Of a stretch of DNA of 12,987 nucleotides, positions 12,711-12,987 are shown one piece after another. Below the pieces are notes generated by a model, which did no database searches, was not told where the DNA came from, and worked only from the letters and a program-made list of their open reading frames with translations. Numbering within the stretch: the stretch's first letter is position 1; each line of letters begins with the position of its first letter. This stretch comes from an uncultured Eubacteriales bacterium (lineage in GTDB: Bacteria; Bacillota; Clostridia; Oscillospirales; Butyricicoccaceae): contig CAKUPI010000026.1 of the NCBI GenBank assembly GCA_934675045.1, forward strand, positions 1-12,987, written 5' to 3'. Made by a program: the position numbers and the translations under genes.

Positions 12711-12882
12711 AAGCGGCGGTCAAAAGACCGCCGCCGCACAGACCGTCAAAAAACTTTGTTTTGACGGAATTTCTGCTGTGCGGCAGAGCCTGCCGCTATA
12801 AACAGCAGGCACTGCATCCTATGGTTCTTCCTGCTAAATGCTCGTGCGCGAACCGACGGAGCGGTTCGCCTGCTGCTTTTTT
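12711..12882 (+). other. Run of hairpins downstream of hpf ending in a T-tract
   Basis: No coding frame is supported here. Four hairpins follow one another. GCGGCGGTC/GACCGCCGC (12713-12734) has an AAAA loop. CCGTCAAAA/TTTTGACGG (12743-12767) is a perfect 9-bp stem. CTGCTGTGCGGCA (12773-12785) pairs with TGCCGC and ACAGCAG (12791-12808) with a TATAA bulge. GCGAACCG/CGGTTCGC (12848-12869) lies before TTTTTT (12877-12882). CAGCAGGC (12803-12810) can instead pair with GCCTGCTG (12868-12875) next to the T-tract. It may be the hpf 3' end, a separate small RNA, or the regulated leader of a gene beyond the window. Confidence 0.45.
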
Positions 12883-12889
12883 GATGGAT

Positions 12890-12917
12890 TGAGCGCCGGG
12901 GACATTCCCGGCGCTCA
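12890..12917 (+). terminator. Perfect GC-rich hairpin, possible second terminator
   Basis: TGAGCGCCGGG (12890-12900) and CCCGGCGCTCA (12907-12917) form a perfect 11-bp stem with the loop GACATT. Only a broken T-rich tail (GTATTTG) follows, so it is weak as a terminator despite the strong stem. The remaining 70 bases to the window end show nothing I can assign. Confidence 0.4.
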
Positions 12918-12987
12918 GTATTTGTATCATTTGTAAAGCGGGCCGTCTGCTTCATCCAGGAATCAGCGAAACCGTACGGTATGCGCC

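Overview
The window looks like a piece of a GC-rich, spore-forming, probably anaerobic Clostridia chromosome (Oscillospirales/Ruminococcaceae-like; the family is an inference). The reasons are the Bacillus-type sporulation and division block (SpoVB/YabM-like flippase, mazG, rqcP/yabO, yabP, yabQ, divIC, yabR), a Gram-positive long-form hpf, strong AGGAGG-type ribosome binding sites, and an oxygen-independent radical-SAM HemZ. Every confident gene is on the + strand. I see no insertion sequence, phage gene, CRISPR array, tRNA or rRNA.

Region 1 (1-4148) is a tight operon: the 3' part of rel (ppGpp synthetase/hydrolase), dtd (D-aminoacyl-tRNA deacylase), a glyoxalase II-like metallo-beta-lactamase-fold hydrolase, and hemZ. 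Two of its junctions are ATGA overlaps. Region 2 (4149-4692) is a single small zinc-ribbon gene between a near-consensus promoter and an intrinsic terminator. Region 3 (4711-6893) is a two-gene nucleoside salvage unit, a trimeric purine nucleoside phosphorylase translationally joined to an MTA/SAH-type deaminase. The phosphorylase has Gly where relatives have the His that contacts the ribose 5'-OH. The pair is therefore well suited to 5'-modified nucleosides such as methylthioinosine or 5'-deoxyinosine.

Region 4 (6919-11786) follows the Bacillus subtilis yabM-yabN-yabO-yabP-yabQ-divIC-yabR order with an HU gene inserted after mazG. It is split by intrinsic terminators after hup, rqcP and the S1 gene. 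New promoters appear before yabP (a sigma-E-like match, fitting its sporulation role) and before divIC (a sigma-A match).

Region 5 (11787-12987) contains hpf, flanked on both sides by structured non-coding DNA. The roughly 380 bases upstream hold a set of nested helices, a repeated 10-mer and a minus-strand terminator. Their position and look fit the raiA structured non-coding RNA, though I cannot confirm the family. The 289 bases downstream hold a run of hairpins, including two mutually exclusive pairings, one of which leads into a six-T tract. These two flanks are the least explained and most interesting parts of the window.
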